From Bifidobacterium erythrocebi (lineage in GTDB: Bacteria; Actinomycetota; Actinomycetes; Actinomycetales; Bifidobacteriaceae), in the NCBI RefSeq assembly GCF_012932675.1, contig NZ_JAAIIF010000002.1, positions 1 to 64,000 on the forward strand: a stretch of DNA of 64,000 nucleotides. Direction: 5' to 3'. The translations under genes and the position numbers were made by a program. Under the pieces are notes generated by a model. The model worked only from the letters and a program-made list of their open reading frames with translations. It made no database searches and was not told the origin of the DNA. Shown here piece after piece: positions 9,970 through 18,765 of this stretch (positions within the stretch are counted from its first letter, which is position 1; every line of letters starts with the position of its first letter).

Positions 9970-10971
9970 ATGGCTGAGAATGAATGGTTGAACAAGGATT
10001 TCTACAAGGTCCTCGGTGTCTCCAAAGACGCCACCACCGACGAAATCAAAAAAGCCTACCGCAAGCTGGCGCGCAAGTACCACCCCGACGTCAATAAGAC
10101 CAAGGAGGCCGAAGAGAAATTCAAGGACATCTCCGAAGCCTACGACGTGCTGAGCAATAAGGACGAACGCCAGAAATATGACGCGATTCGCCAGTTCGGC
10201 ATGGGTGGCGCCCGCTTCGCAGGAGGCTCCGGCGCAGGTGGATTCGACGCCAGCGGATTCTCCGATATCTTCGGTTCCATGTTCGGCGGCGGCGCACCTG
10301 GCGGCTCCCGTGTACGCTTCCAGACTTCGGGCGGCGGGCAGCCGAACCTCAACGACATCTTCTCGATGTTCGGTGGCGGCGCCGGCGCGCAATCCGGTGC
10401 GCCCTACGGCGGTGGCTACGGCGCAGGCTATGAGGAGCCGGCACAGCCCGAACGCGGCGAGGACCGCAACTCGAAGATCACCTTGACATTCCGCCAGGCG
10501 GTGAAGGGCGTGACTGTGTCCTTGTCCGCGGACGGCAGGAAATTCAAGACGCATATCCCGGCCGGCGTCAAAGACGGACAGAAGATCCGGCTGAGCGGCA
10601 AAGGCAAGCCCGGCCGCAACGGCGGCGCTCCCGGCGACATGTATCTGCAGATCAGCGTGACCGAGGATCCGCGTTTCAGCATGCGCGGCCATGATCTGGT
10701 GATGAACCTGCCCGTTACCGTGGGCGAAGCCGTTGCCGGCGGCAAGGTCGAAACCACTGATATCGACGGCAACACGGTGTCGTTCAAGATTCCGGCCGGT
10801 TCATCCAGCGGCGCCGAAGTCAAAGTGGCAGGCCACGGCGTGCATTCGGGAAACCAGGCAGGCGACTTGATCGGCCGCGTGGAGATCCACGTGCCGGCAA
10901 AGCCCAGCATGAGCGCCAAGCACGCGGCTAAGAAATTCGATGAGGCAGCGGGCGCATACCTGCAGCGCTGA
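9970..10971 (+). CDS. dnaJ: DnaJ-type co-chaperone lacking zinc fingers
   Basis: Hsp40 that stimulates DnaK, 333 residues. J domain (residues about 9-75) with the HPD motif in KYHPDVNKT; a long Gly-rich linker (about 75-155); then a C-terminal peptide-binding domain starting [11 protein letters not shown]. The four CxxCxGxG zinc motifs of type I DnaJ are absent, so it is a type II/CbpA-like protein despite its place in the dnaK operon. The ATG at 9970 is chosen over GTG at 9967 because AAAGGAGG gives better spacing. A second, zinc-containing DnaJ is expected elsewhere in the genome. Confidence 0.92.
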   Translation: MAENEWLNKDFYKVLGVSKDATTDEIKKAYRKLARKYHPDVNKTKEAEEKFKDISEAYDVLSNKDERQKYDAIRQFGMGGARFAGGSGAGGFDASGFSDIFGSMFGGGAPGGSRVRFQTSGGGQPNLNDIFSMFGGGAGAQSGAPYGGGYGAGYEEPAQPERGEDRNSKITLTFRQAVKGVTVSLSADGRKFKTHIPAGVKDGQKIRLSGKGKPGRNGGAPGDMYLQISVTEDPRFSMRGHDLVMNLPVTVGEAVAGGKVETTDIDGNTVSFKIPAGSSSGAEVKVAGHGVHSGNQAGDLIGRVEIHVPAKPSMSAKHAAKKFDEAAGAYLQR

Positions 10972-11059
10972 TCGGTTTCCGCTCGGTGCTCCGCAGGCAG
11001 CGGCCTGAACACCCAAGGAAACGACACAACGATGCCTTATAACGCCAGGGAGGTGAATG

Positions 11060-11623
11060 ATGGCGAAAACAGCACGACAGATGCGCCAGCTGTACGCGCT
11101 GTGCGCGACGGCGCTCGTGTTGGGGCGAGCCGATCTTGACGGAGCGGATAACGCCGGATTCGACATTGCGATGCCGATCTTCACCGTCGGCCAGGTTGCC
11201 GAAATCGCCAACATTCACCCCCAGACCCTACGCCAATACGATCGCGTAGGCCTGGTGGTGCCGCAGCGGACCGCGGGCGGCGCGAGGCGCTACAGCCTGC
11301 GCGACGTCGACCGCCTGGTTCAGGCGCAAAAACTCAGCCAGGATGAAGGCATCAATCTTTCGGGCATCACGCGCATCCTCGAATTGCAGGAGGAAACCCG
11401 GCAGCTGCGCCGTCAGATCAAACGCATGCGCGCGGAAAACGACGGCAGCGTATTCACAGCCGGGCGCGACGGCGACATCGTCGAAATGCAACGATCCAAC
11501 AGTGCACGTCGTTGGCGGCGCGACATCCACGCCACAGTACGTGAACTGCCATCCGGCGCAAGCGGCTACGATCCTGATGCGCGCACCGATTCCAAGTCGG
11601 TGATTCTTTGGGGATACCGCTGA
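11060..11623 (+). CDS. hspR: Heat shock repressor HspR (MerR family)
   Basis: Autoregulating repressor of the dnaK operon, 187 residues. A MerR-type winged helix-turn-helix (FTVGQVAEIANIHPQTLRQY, then GARRYSLRDVDRL) lies at about residues 35-105, followed by a coiled coil rich in Gln/Arg and a basic tail. The N-terminal extension of about 35 residues is Ala-rich. The start is the second of two adjacent ATGs, with AGGGAGG at good spacing. The targets are the HAIR sites at 7119-7139 and 7178-7198. Confidence 0.93.
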   Translation: MAKTARQMRQLYALCATALVLGRADLDGADNAGFDIAMPIFTVGQVAEIANIHPQTLRQYDRVGLVVPQRTAGGARRYSLRDVDRLVQAQKLSQDEGINLSGITRILELQEETRQLRRQIKRMRAENDGSVFTAGRDGDIVEMQRSNSARRWRRDIHATVRELPSGASGYDPDARTDSKSVILWGYR

Positions 11624-11720
11624 TTCCTACCGTGGCGCGGCGCGTAACGGATACGCATGATGCTGTCGAGTTGATTTGGTGTACTGGTGGCGTACTTCCA
11701 CTCCTCAGCAAGGAGAAAAC

Positions 11721-12392
11721 ATGCTGTTGAAAGCCGTATTCTGTGATCTTGACGGCACCACCATCGATTCCGAACCCCTGTGGCATGACGGCGAGATCGA
11801 ACTCGCTACGCAACACGGCGGCTATTGGGATGAGGATCTCGGTTGGGAATGCTCCGGCAAACCCGTTCCCGAAGTCGCCGAACATATGATCGAGCACGGG
11901 TGCACACTAAGCATCGAAGAAATCGACGTGCAGCTTAAAGCCTACGTGTTCAACGCCGAACAGGAACGTCTGCCGTGGATCGACGGTGTGCGCGAAACGC
12001 TGCAATCCCTGCGCGACGCGGGAATCCCCGTGATGCTGGTAACCACATCGCCAAGGCCCATGGCCGAAAACATCATGGAACAGGCTGGCGGATTGTTCCT
12101 CGACTACGTATGCGGAGACGACGACTGTGCCCATAAGCCCGACCCCGCCCCATACCTGCTTGCCGCGAAGAAGCTCGGCATCGCCCCTGAGGATATGGGC
12201 AAATGCGTGGTGTTGGAAGACACCTTCGTCGGTCTGGAAGCGGGCGCGGCCTCCGGCGCCACGACCATCGCGCAGACCTGCACCATTCGCACCGATACGT
12301 CCTCCGGCCCGCAGTTCGCCTCCATCAACGGATACGACGGAATCGACGCGGCCGCATTGGATGGTTTCGTCCGTCAACGGCTCGCACAGTAG
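11721..12392 (+). CDS. HAD-superfamily phosphatase (beta-phosphoglucomutase-like)
   Basis: A 223-residue HAD hydrolase of the phosphoglycolate phosphatase/beta-PGM subgroup. Motif I is FCDLDGTTIDSEPLW near the N terminus, motif II is MLVTTSPRPM, the lysine is in HKPDPAPY, and motif IV is VVLEDTFVGLEAG. The helical cap follows motif I. It starts at 11721 behind AAGGAGA. The substrate cannot be read from sequence. It stands alone between hspR and dedA. Confidence 0.85.
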   Translation: MLLKAVFCDLDGTTIDSEPLWHDGEIELATQHGGYWDEDLGWECSGKPVPEVAEHMIEHGCTLSIEEIDVQLKAYVFNAEQERLPWIDGVRETLQSLRDAGIPVMLVTTSPRPMAENIMEQAGGLFLDYVCGDDDCAHKPDPAPYLLAAKKLGIAPEDMGKCVVLEDTFVGLEAGAASGATTIAQTCTIRTDTSSGPQFASINGYDGIDAAALDGFVRQRLAQ

Positions 12393-12427
12393 CGCCGGCA
12401 ATGCCGGCAGTCGAGGCCAAACGGCAC

Positions 12428-12461
12428 ATTCCCCGGAAATCAAGACGATTCGCCGGGGAAT
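12428..12461 (+). terminator. Hairpin downstream of HAD phosphatase gene
   Basis: Perfect 9-bp arms ATTCCCCGG (12428-12436) and CCGGGGAAT (12453-12461), followed by ATTCGT. A further hairpin (12567-12587, GACGGTTT / AAACCGTC) lies nearer dedA. Confidence 0.5.
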
Positions 12462-12634
12462 ATTCGTATGCGCGGCGACTTATAGGAGTGCTTGCGGGAA
12501 TGTGCAGATTTGGACAGGTAGCGATACTGGCAAGGAATCGCGGTACGGTCTGCTGATAGGGTTGTTGACGGTTTGCCGGAAACCGTCATTGCCGGCCGAT
12601 CCGGGTATCGGACGAAGGAATAATTGGGAAACGC

Positions 12635-13336
12635 ATGAATATTATTAACTTCTTTGTGGAATTGCTGAAGGATCCGCGCGCGGCCATCGCCAGCTGGATC
12701 GCGATGGGCGTGGCCCCCACCTTGGGCTTCATCTTCATCATCATCTTCGTGGAAACGGGCGTCGTGTTCTTCCCGTTCCTCCCCGGCGATTCGCTGCTGT
12801 TCGCAGCCGGCGTGTTCGCCGCCCCCGACAGCGCGACCGGCAAAGCGGCACTGCCGTTGATGGCATTGCTGCCCGTAGTATGGTGCGCTCCGATCATCGG
12901 CGACCAATGCAACTATTGGATCGGCCACTTCTTCGGACGGCGTATTCTCGAATCCGGCAAAGTCAAGGCCATGACGCCGGAACGTATCGAAAAAACCGAA
13001 AAGATGATCGAGAAGTGGGGGCCGCTGGCAGTGTTCCTCGGTCGATTCTTCCCCTTCATCCGCACATTCATGCCATTCATTTCCGGCATTTCCGGCATGC
13101 GTTGGAGCCGATTCACACCGTTCTCCATACTGGGAGGCCTGTGCTGGTCGTCCCTGTTCACCCTCATGGGCTACTTCTTCGGCGGCATCCCCGCAGTGCA
13201 GAAGCACTTCGAGCTCATCATCATCCTGATCCTGGCCGTGTCGCTCGTGCCTACCATCGTCGGCCTGCTCAAAGCCAAGTTCGGCAAGAAGAAGCCTGCC
13301 GAAGACGCTCCCGCCGAAGTGCGGGCCGAACACTGA
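12635..13336 (+). CDS. DedA-family membrane protein
   Basis: A 233-residue inner-membrane protein of the DedA/VTT family, now linked to lipid scrambling and undecaprenyl-phosphate recycling. The sequence shows the family's ETG...FLPGDSLL motif, the central IGHFFGRRIL and the conserved FLGRFFPFIRTFMPFISG segment, with four to five membrane helices and a charged C-terminal tail (KAKFGKKKPAEDAPAEV). Monocistronic, with a large nested hairpin after it. Confidence 0.88.
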   Translation: MNIINFFVELLKDPRAAIASWIAMGVAPTLGFIFIIIFVETGVVFFPFLPGDSLLFAAGVFAAPDSATGKAALPLMALLPVVWCAPIIGDQCNYWIGHFFGRRILESGKVKAMTPERIEKTEKMIEKWGPLAVFLGRFFPFIRTFMPFISGISGMRWSRFTPFSILGGLCWSSLFTLMGYFFGGIPAVQKHFELIIILILAVSLVPTIVGLLKAKFGKKKPAEDAPAEVRAEH

Positions 13337-13361
13337 CGCCACACGGTGAGGCAGTCATCAC

Positions 13362-13428
13362 AATCCCGCATGCTGCAGCCGTTCCCGTTTCGTAATACAC
13401 GAAGGAACGTGCCACGGCATGCGGGATT
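13362..13428 (+). terminator. Nested hairpin after dedA
   Basis: Outer arms AATCCCGCATGC (13362-13373) and GCATGCGGGATT (13417-13428) pair perfectly over 12 bp, with an inner CGTTCC / GGAACG stem. Probably the dedA terminator. Confidence 0.65.
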
Positions 13429-13507
13429 GCCATATCTACGACTATTCCACCGCCTTGCGGTATGAAGGACCGCAGCCGATGCGCGTTCGTCACGGGGACG
13501 CGCCACT

Positions 13508-14476
13508 ATGGCGCGTATGAGCAAAAAGAAGCATCGCGACCGCAGCTGGGCCCCCGCGCCGGAGGCATTGCCCGCCGACGCACAGGTGATCGACGACCAC
13601 ACCCACGTGGCATCGGTCGTCCCGTTCTCCCGCGCCATGAGCCATGAAGCCGCGGAAAAAGGACAGCCGGAAATCCCCGTATACAGCGTGGACGAGCTGC
13701 TGGAACAAGCAGCCTCGGTCGGCGTGACCGGAGTGATCGACTGCGGCTGCGAACTGCCGAACCTTAAAGCCGCGGTCGATATGGCGCTTGACCATCAGAA
13801 CGTGCACGCGGCGCTCGCCATCCACCCCAACGAGGCCGTACGCCACGGGCATCGCGCGGTACCAGGGCCGGACGGATTGCCGGTGACGTACCAGCCCTGG
13901 CACGACACGAGCTTCGAGGACGCGCTTGCGGAAGTGCACCGGCTTGCGGTCGCCTACCCCGAACAGGTGGTGGCGATCGGGGAGACCGGCATGGATCTGT
14001 TCCGCACCGGCGAACAGGCCAAGGAATTGCAGCGCGAGGCGTTCCGCGCGCATATCGCGCTCGCCAAGGAACTGGATCTGCCCATGCAGATCCACGACCG
14101 GGACTCCCATAAAGAGGTCATCGAGACACTGCTCGCCGACGGCGCGCCGGAACGGACGGTGTTCCACAGCTATTCCGGCGATGCGGAAATGGCCGAAATC
14201 GCCAGGGAGCACGGCTGGTATCTCAGCTTCTCCGGCACCTGCAGCTACAAGGGCAACGACGGCATCCGCGAATCGCTGCGCATCGTGGGGCTGGACCACG
14301 CCATGGTGGAGACCGACGCGCCCTATCTCACGCCCATGCCGTACCGTGGCCGCACCAACGCCCCGTACATGATCCCCTATACGCTGCGTGCCATGGCCGA
14401 TACGCTCGATATGCCCATAGCTGAAGTGGCCCGCGGAACCCGCGAAACCACGCGGAAGGTGTACGGCATCGACTGA
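13508..14476 (+). CDS. TatD-family metal-dependent hydrolase
   Basis: A 322-residue TatD-type nuclease. Metal ligands are visible in DDHTH, in the GETGMD strand, in MQIHDRDS and in the C-terminal ETDAPYL motif. Family members have 3'-5' exonuclease activity used in DNA or RNA quality control; some are of unknown substrate. No convincing ribosome site precedes either in-frame ATG (13508 or 13517), so the exact start is uncertain. Confidence 0.85.
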   Translation: MARMSKKKHRDRSWAPAPEALPADAQVIDDHTHVASVVPFSRAMSHEAAEKGQPEIPVYSVDELLEQAASVGVTGVIDCGCELPNLKAAVDMALDHQNVHAALAIHPNEAVRHGHRAVPGPDGLPVTYQPWHDTSFEDALAEVHRLAVAYPEQVVAIGETGMDLFRTGEQAKELQREAFRAHIALAKELDLPMQIHDRDSHKEVIETLLADGAPERTVFHSYSGDAEMAEIAREHGWYLSFSGTCSYKGNDGIRESLRIVGLDHAMVETDAPYLTPMPYRGRTNAPYMIPYTLRAMADTLDMPIAEVARGTRETTRKVYGID

Positions 14477-14566
14477 TATCGGGATGCCGGTGTACCCGTA
14501 GAGTACTAGCATATCTGTGCGTTAGAGAGAGCATAAGCGTATGCGAAGCTTGTAGGGAGGCCGAGC

Positions 14567-16792
14567 ATGGTTCAGTCGAACGATACAACAACCAACAATC
14601 AGAAACGAAAACAGTCGCGCAACGCCGTCGATCCGACACTGCTGCGTGCGGACCGGTACACCAACGCGCCCAAGGTCTCGCGCAGCACGTTGACCAAGGA
14701 GGAGCGCGCGGAACTCGTCAAGCGGGCTCAGGCGGAAAGCAAGGAAGCGGAGAAGATCGCCATCGCGCACAAGCGCGGTCCGATCGGACGTTGGTGGGCG
14801 CGCTTGCAATCCGGGCCGAACAAGATCAGCTTCGGCATGGCCATCGTGGCCTTGGGCGTGGTCTACGGGGACATCGGCACGTCCCCGCTGTACACCATGC
14901 AGACCTTCCTGAATGGGCAGGGAGGACTGGCCAACGCCGACCGCGAGGCCGTGCTCGGCGTGCTGTCGCTGGTGTTCTGGTCCATCACGCTGATCACCAC
15001 CGTCAAATACGTGCTGATCGCCATGCGCATCGACAACAACGGCGAAGGCGGTATCTTCGCCCTGTATTCGCTGATCCGCAGGTATGGCGGCTGGCTCATG
15101 TTCCCGGCCATGCTGGGTGGCGCCGCGTTCCTCGCCGATTCGGTGCTCACGCCGGCCGTGTCCATCAGCTCCGCGGTCGAGGGCCTGGAGACCCTGCCCG
15201 CGTTGGAGAACCTGTTCACACAGAACAAGGAGCTGACCCTGATGATCACCGTGGTGATCATTGTCATACTGTTCTGCGTGCAGTCGCGCGGCACCGAAAG
15301 CATCGGCAAGGTGTTCGGATCCGTGGTGATGGTATGGTTCACCTTCCTCGCCGTGGTCGGTCTGGTGAACCTCAGCCAGGATTGGAGCGTGTTCGCCGCG
15401 CTGAACCCCGTGTACGGCATCCGCTTCCTGTTCAGTCCGCATAACGCCGCCGGCATCGCCGTGATGGGCACGGTGTTCCTGTCCACCACCGGCGCCGAGG
15501 CGCTGTATTCCGATATGGGCCATGTGGGCCGCGGCAACATCTACTTCACCTGGCCGTTCATCAAGGTCGCGCTGGTGCTGTGCTATTTCGGCCAGGGCGC
15601 GTGGATGCTGAACCATTGGGACGATGAGGCGTACGACCATCTGCACGGCCTGAATCCCTTCTTCGAGATGATGACGCCGTCCGTGCGCTACGTTGCCGTG
15701 GTACTGTCCGTCACGGCGGGCGTCATCGCATCCCAGGCGCTGATCACCGGTGCCTACACCATGGTTTCCGAGGCGACCCGTCTCGACTGGATGCCGCATC
15801 TGCAGGTCAGATACCCGGCCCGTACCCGTGGCCAGCTGTACATTCCCGTGGTCAACGGCGTACTGTGCGTGGCGACGCTGGCCGTTCTGGCCCTGTTCCG
15901 CGACTCGGAGCATATATCGGCCGCATACGGTCTGGCCCTGACCATCACCATGATCACCACGACGATCCTGCTCGCCGTGTACATCTGGCACAAGGTGAGC
16001 AAGGTCTGGTCGCTGGTGTTCCTAGTGGTGTTCCTCGCGATCCAGTCGCTGTTCTTCGTGGCGTCGATGGCGAAGTTCCTGCACGGCGGCTGGTTCACCA
16101 TGCTGCTGACCTTGGCGATCCTGTTCATCATGATTACGTGGAACGACGGCACCGCCATCGAACGGGCGCAGCGCCGGCACATGAAGCAGAAGGACTTCCT
16201 GCCCGTGCTGGACAAGCTGCATGGCGACAATCACATCCCGTTCTTCGCGGACAACATCGTCTACCTCACCTCCGATAGCGAGATGAAGCGGCTCGACACC
16301 GACATCTTCTTCTCCATCTTCGCCGACCACCCCAAGCGCGCCCGCGCCTGGTGGGCGGTCAGCGTGGAGACCACGGACCAGCCGTTCACCCGCGAATACA
16401 GCGTGGAGAACTTCGGCACCGACTACCTGTTCCGCGTCAAGATGCGACTCGGATTCAAGGTGTCGCAGTCCATCCCCGCCTACCTGCATCAGATCATGCA
16501 CGACCTGGAGCATACGGGCGAACTGCCGCAGCAGAAATCCATCTATCCGAAGGTCGACGCGGATCCCGGCATCGGCACCATCAGATACGTGCTGGTCCAC
16601 AAGGCCCTGATGCCGGAGTCGAAGGTGTCGCGTCGGGGCGCGCTGTCGCTGTCCGTCAAGTACGCGATCAGGCATATGGCCGGATCGGCGGTCACCTGGT
16701 TTGGTCTCGCGCCGTACAATCCGCTGATCGAAGTGCAGCCGCTGTTCGTGCCGACCAACAGGCCGCCCAAGCTCAAGCGCACCTCGGAATGA
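14567..16792 (+). CDS. kup: KUP-family potassium transporter
   Basis: A 741-residue K+ uptake permease. After a hydrophilic N terminus of about 95 residues comes the family signature ALGVVYGDIGTSPLYTMQTF, then GEGGIFALYSLIRRYG and about 12 membrane segments, ending in a soluble domain of about 200 residues. The ribosome site is GGGAGG (14555-14560). The N-terminal extension is longer than in the E. coli protein. Monocistronic, followed by a GC-rich hairpin. Confidence 0.93.
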   Translation: MVQSNDTTTNNQKRKQSRNAVDPTLLRADRYTNAPKVSRSTLTKEERAELVKRAQAESKEAEKIAIAHKRGPIGRWWARLQSGPNKISFGMAIVALGVVYGDIGTSPLYTMQTFLNGQGGLANADREAVLGVLSLVFWSITLITTVKYVLIAMRIDNNGEGGIFALYSLIRRYGGWLMFPAMLGGAAFLADSVLTPAVSISSAVEGLETLPALENLFTQNKELTLMITVVIIVILFCVQSRGTESIGKVFGSVVMVWFTFLAVVGLVNLSQDWSVFAALNPVYGIRFLFSPHNAAGIAVMGTVFLSTTGAEALYSDMGHVGRGNIYFTWPFIKVALVLCYFGQGAWMLNHWDDEAYDHLHGLNPFFEMMTPSVRYVAVVLSVTAGVIASQALITGAYTMVSEATRLDWMPHLQVRYPARTRGQLYIPVVNGVLCVATLAVLALFRDSEHISAAYGLALTITMITTTILLAVYIWHKVSKVWSLVFLVVFLAIQSLFFVASMAKFLHGGWFTMLLTLAILFIMITWNDGTAIERAQRRHMKQKDFLPVLDKLHGDNHIPFFADNIVYLTSDSEMKRLDTDIFFSIFADHPKRARAWWAVSVETTDQPFTREYSVENFGTDYLFRVKMRLGFKVSQSIPAYLHQIMHDLEHTGELPQQKSIYPKVDADPGIGTIRYVLVHKALMPESKVSRRGALSLSVKYAIRHMAGSAVTWFGLAPYNPLIEVQPLFVPTNRPPKLKRTSE

Positions 16793-16800
16793 GGTTCTTC

Positions 16801-16824
16801 GCCCCCGCCGCGTACGGCGGGGGC
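16801..16824 (+). terminator. GC hairpin after kup
   Basis: GCCCCCGCCG-CGTA-CGGCGGGGGC, a perfect 10-bp stem eight bases after the stop, without a T-run. Confidence 0.6.
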
Positions 16825-16906
16825 GAGCTGCCTGCCGATGCCTCATATGTCGGCGGGGTATAGGCAACGGTTATAGCGCTGACCGCGCGTCGAAATGCAT
16901 GCGCGG

Positions 16907-16912
16907 TACAGT
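16907..16912 (+). promoter_or_regulatory. -10 box placing transcription start at the ATG
   Basis: TACAGT ends eight bases before the ATG at 16921 and there is no ribosome site, so the message is probably leaderless. No good -35 box is seen. Confidence 0.4.
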
Positions 16913-16920
16913 GCCCTACT

Positions 16921-17790
16921 ATGTGCAGATTACTGGGATACGCAACGGCAGGTGCCAACCTGAGCCTCAACGATATCCTGGGAATCCCCACCGTCGAGGA
17001 ATTCCGGGAACTGAGCCGCATCCACAATGACGGTTGGGGATGCGCATCCCTCTACGATCCGCCCGAGACCCCGGGCACGCTGGACGGCGGCGCACCCTCG
17101 CCGGAAACCGGCACCAAACTTTACAAGTCCACCGTCGCGGCGAAGCACGACCCCCTGTTCCACGAACTCGTGCGCGAAGGCGCCCGCGGCGCGCTGTTCC
17201 ACCTGCGACTCGCCTCCTCCGGCATCCCGCTGATCCTCGAGAACCAGCAGCCGTTCTTCAGCAACGGGCTGAGCTTCATCCACAACGGCGACATCTCCGA
17301 TTCGCACGGGCGCAACATCGTGGAGAACAAGCAGTACCCGGTGAACCGCAGCACGTTCCTCGGCACCGGCGGCCGCTCCGATTCCGCCATCTTCTTCTCG
17401 ATCATCCTCGAATACATCGCCTCCGGCTACGAGCTGGACGAGGCGGTGGCGCAGACCGTGCGCCAGCTGCGCCAGGACTACCCGAAGTCGAGCTACAACT
17501 GCATGATCCAATCGCAGGACACGTTCATCGCGCTGAACGCGGCCGGACGCGAACGCACCTCGTCGCGCATCGTGGAGATCTACGAGGAATACGGCATGGG
17601 GGAGAAGGCGCTGGACTACCGCGTAATGCGCTACCGCCCGCTCGCCGACGACCAGAACAACGCCGCCGGCATCGTGGTGGCCTCCTCCGGCTTCGACCAG
17701 TTCGAGGCCGACGGTTGGAAGGAACTCGGCAACGACCAGATGATCGTCGCCTCCAACCGTACCGGTCAGTGGCGTATCCGCAGCATCTGA
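16921..17790 (+). CDS. Class II glutamine amidotransferase (YafJ/EgtC-like)
   Basis: A 289-residue Ntn-type glutamine amidotransferase domain protein. The N-terminal Cys2 (MCRLLGY) is the predicted nucleophile once Met is removed; FHLRLASSG and SFIHNGDI are the conserved glutaminase motifs. No synthetase domain is fused, so the acceptor is unknown; EgtC-like or YafJ-like roles are possible. No Shine-Dalgarno sequence precedes the ATG, and a TACAGT box lies just upstream, so the message appears leaderless. Confidence 0.85.
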   Translation: MCRLLGYATAGANLSLNDILGIPTVEEFRELSRIHNDGWGCASLYDPPETPGTLDGGAPSPETGTKLYKSTVAAKHDPLFHELVREGARGALFHLRLASSGIPLILENQQPFFSNGLSFIHNGDISDSHGRNIVENKQYPVNRSTFLGTGGRSDSAIFFSIILEYIASGYELDEAVAQTVRQLRQDYPKSSYNCMIQSQDTFIALNAAGRERTSSRIVEIYEEYGMGEKALDYRVMRYRPLADDQNNAAGIVVASSGFDQFEADGWKELGNDQMIVASNRTGQWRIRSI

Positions 17791-17832
17791 CGACGCACGG
17801 GTGCGTAGTCGGCACGGCACCTCGGCCCGGCC

Positions 17833-17838
17833 TAAGAT
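17833..17838 (+). promoter_or_regulatory. -10 box of a leaderless gene
   Basis: TAAGAT ends eight bases before the ATG at 17846; a transcript starting at the usual distance would begin at or next to the start codon. No ribosome site is visible. Confidence 0.45.
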
Positions 17839-17845
17839 GGTGCGT

Positions 17846-18613
17846 ATGACTGGCTATATCCCGACTCTCGAACAAGTCGATGAACTGCACCGTCGCATCG
17901 CGCCCAGCGACGCGGCATACGATCTCATCCACCGCCACTGCGTGATCGTGGCGCGTATCGCGCGTGCGCTCGCACGCAGGCAGAACGCGCTGTTCACCAG
18001 GCGTTGCACGCTGCCGCAGGATGCGGCGGAACTGGCCGGACGCGGCAGCTCGCCGGCAACCGGCACGGAAAGCGAAGCGCAGCACGTGGTGCCGCCTTCG
18101 GACGGTGTGACCGGCGGCAAGGTGCCGCCAAGACTCATCGACGAGCATCTAGTGGTCATCGGCGGCCTGCTGCACGACATCGGCACCTACCGCGTGCTCA
18201 AGCATGACGGCACCGACGGCGAACCGCTGCAGTTCAACGGGCCCGAATACATCAAGCATGGCATCCTGGGCTACGAGTACCTGCTGGAACAGGGCGTGGC
18301 GGAGGAGATCGCGCAGTTCGCGCGCAATCATACCGGCGTCGGCCTGACCAAGGACGATGTGATCCGCCAGGGGCTGCCGTTGCCGCCTGCGGACTATGTG
18401 CCGGTGAATCTGGAACAGGAACTGGTGATGGTGGCCGACAAATACAACAGCAAGTCGTTGCCCCCGAAGTTCCTCACCGCGGACGCGTATACGGCCCGCG
18501 CCGAACGGTTTGGCGAGGAGAACAAGCGGCGCTGGCTTGATCTGCTGGACCAGTACGGTGTGGTGGACGTCGAGCCGATGGCCGCCGAATACGGCATGGT
18601 GCTCAAGCGCTGA
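17846..18613 (+). CDS. HD-domain phosphohydrolase
   Basis: A 255-residue protein with an HD metal-dependent phosphohydrolase domain: the first His in LIHRHCVIVARIA, the HD pair in GGLLHDIGTYR, further His in KHGILGYEYL and RNHTG, and the last Asp in VADKYNSK. A variable insertion of about 50 residues lies between the first His and the HD pair. The start at MTGYIP is chosen from family fit and the -10 box at 17833-17838. The substrate is unknown. Confidence 0.78.
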   Translation: MTGYIPTLEQVDELHRRIAPSDAAYDLIHRHCVIVARIARALARRQNALFTRRCTLPQDAAELAGRGSSPATGTESEAQHVVPPSDGVTGGKVPPRLIDEHLVVIGGLLHDIGTYRVLKHDGTDGEPLQFNGPEYIKHGILGYEYLLEQGVAEEIAQFARNHTGVGLTKDDVIRQGLPLPPADYVPVNLEQELVMVADKYNSKSLPPKFLTADAYTARAERFGEENKRRWLDLLDQYGVVDVEPMAAEYGMVLKR

Positions 18614-18652
18614 GCGGTGGTCTTGCGCGGCAAGCGCATGGCGATATGTATA

Positions 18653-18692
18653 CGAAAGCGCCGGGCGGATTGGATTCCGTCCGGCGCTTTCG
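18653..18692. terminator. Terminator between convergent genes
   Basis: A 17-bp stem (CGAAAGCGCCGGGCGGA / TCCGTCCGGCGCTTTCG, one G-U) with a six-base loop. It can serve both the HD gene and the oppositely transcribed ABC gene. Confidence 0.8.
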
Positions 18693-18765
18693 TTGTCATA
18701 TCTTGCTCTGGGTATGCGGTTCTGCGGTGTATGCCGATTTGCAGAACCACAGAGCCGAGAATCCG

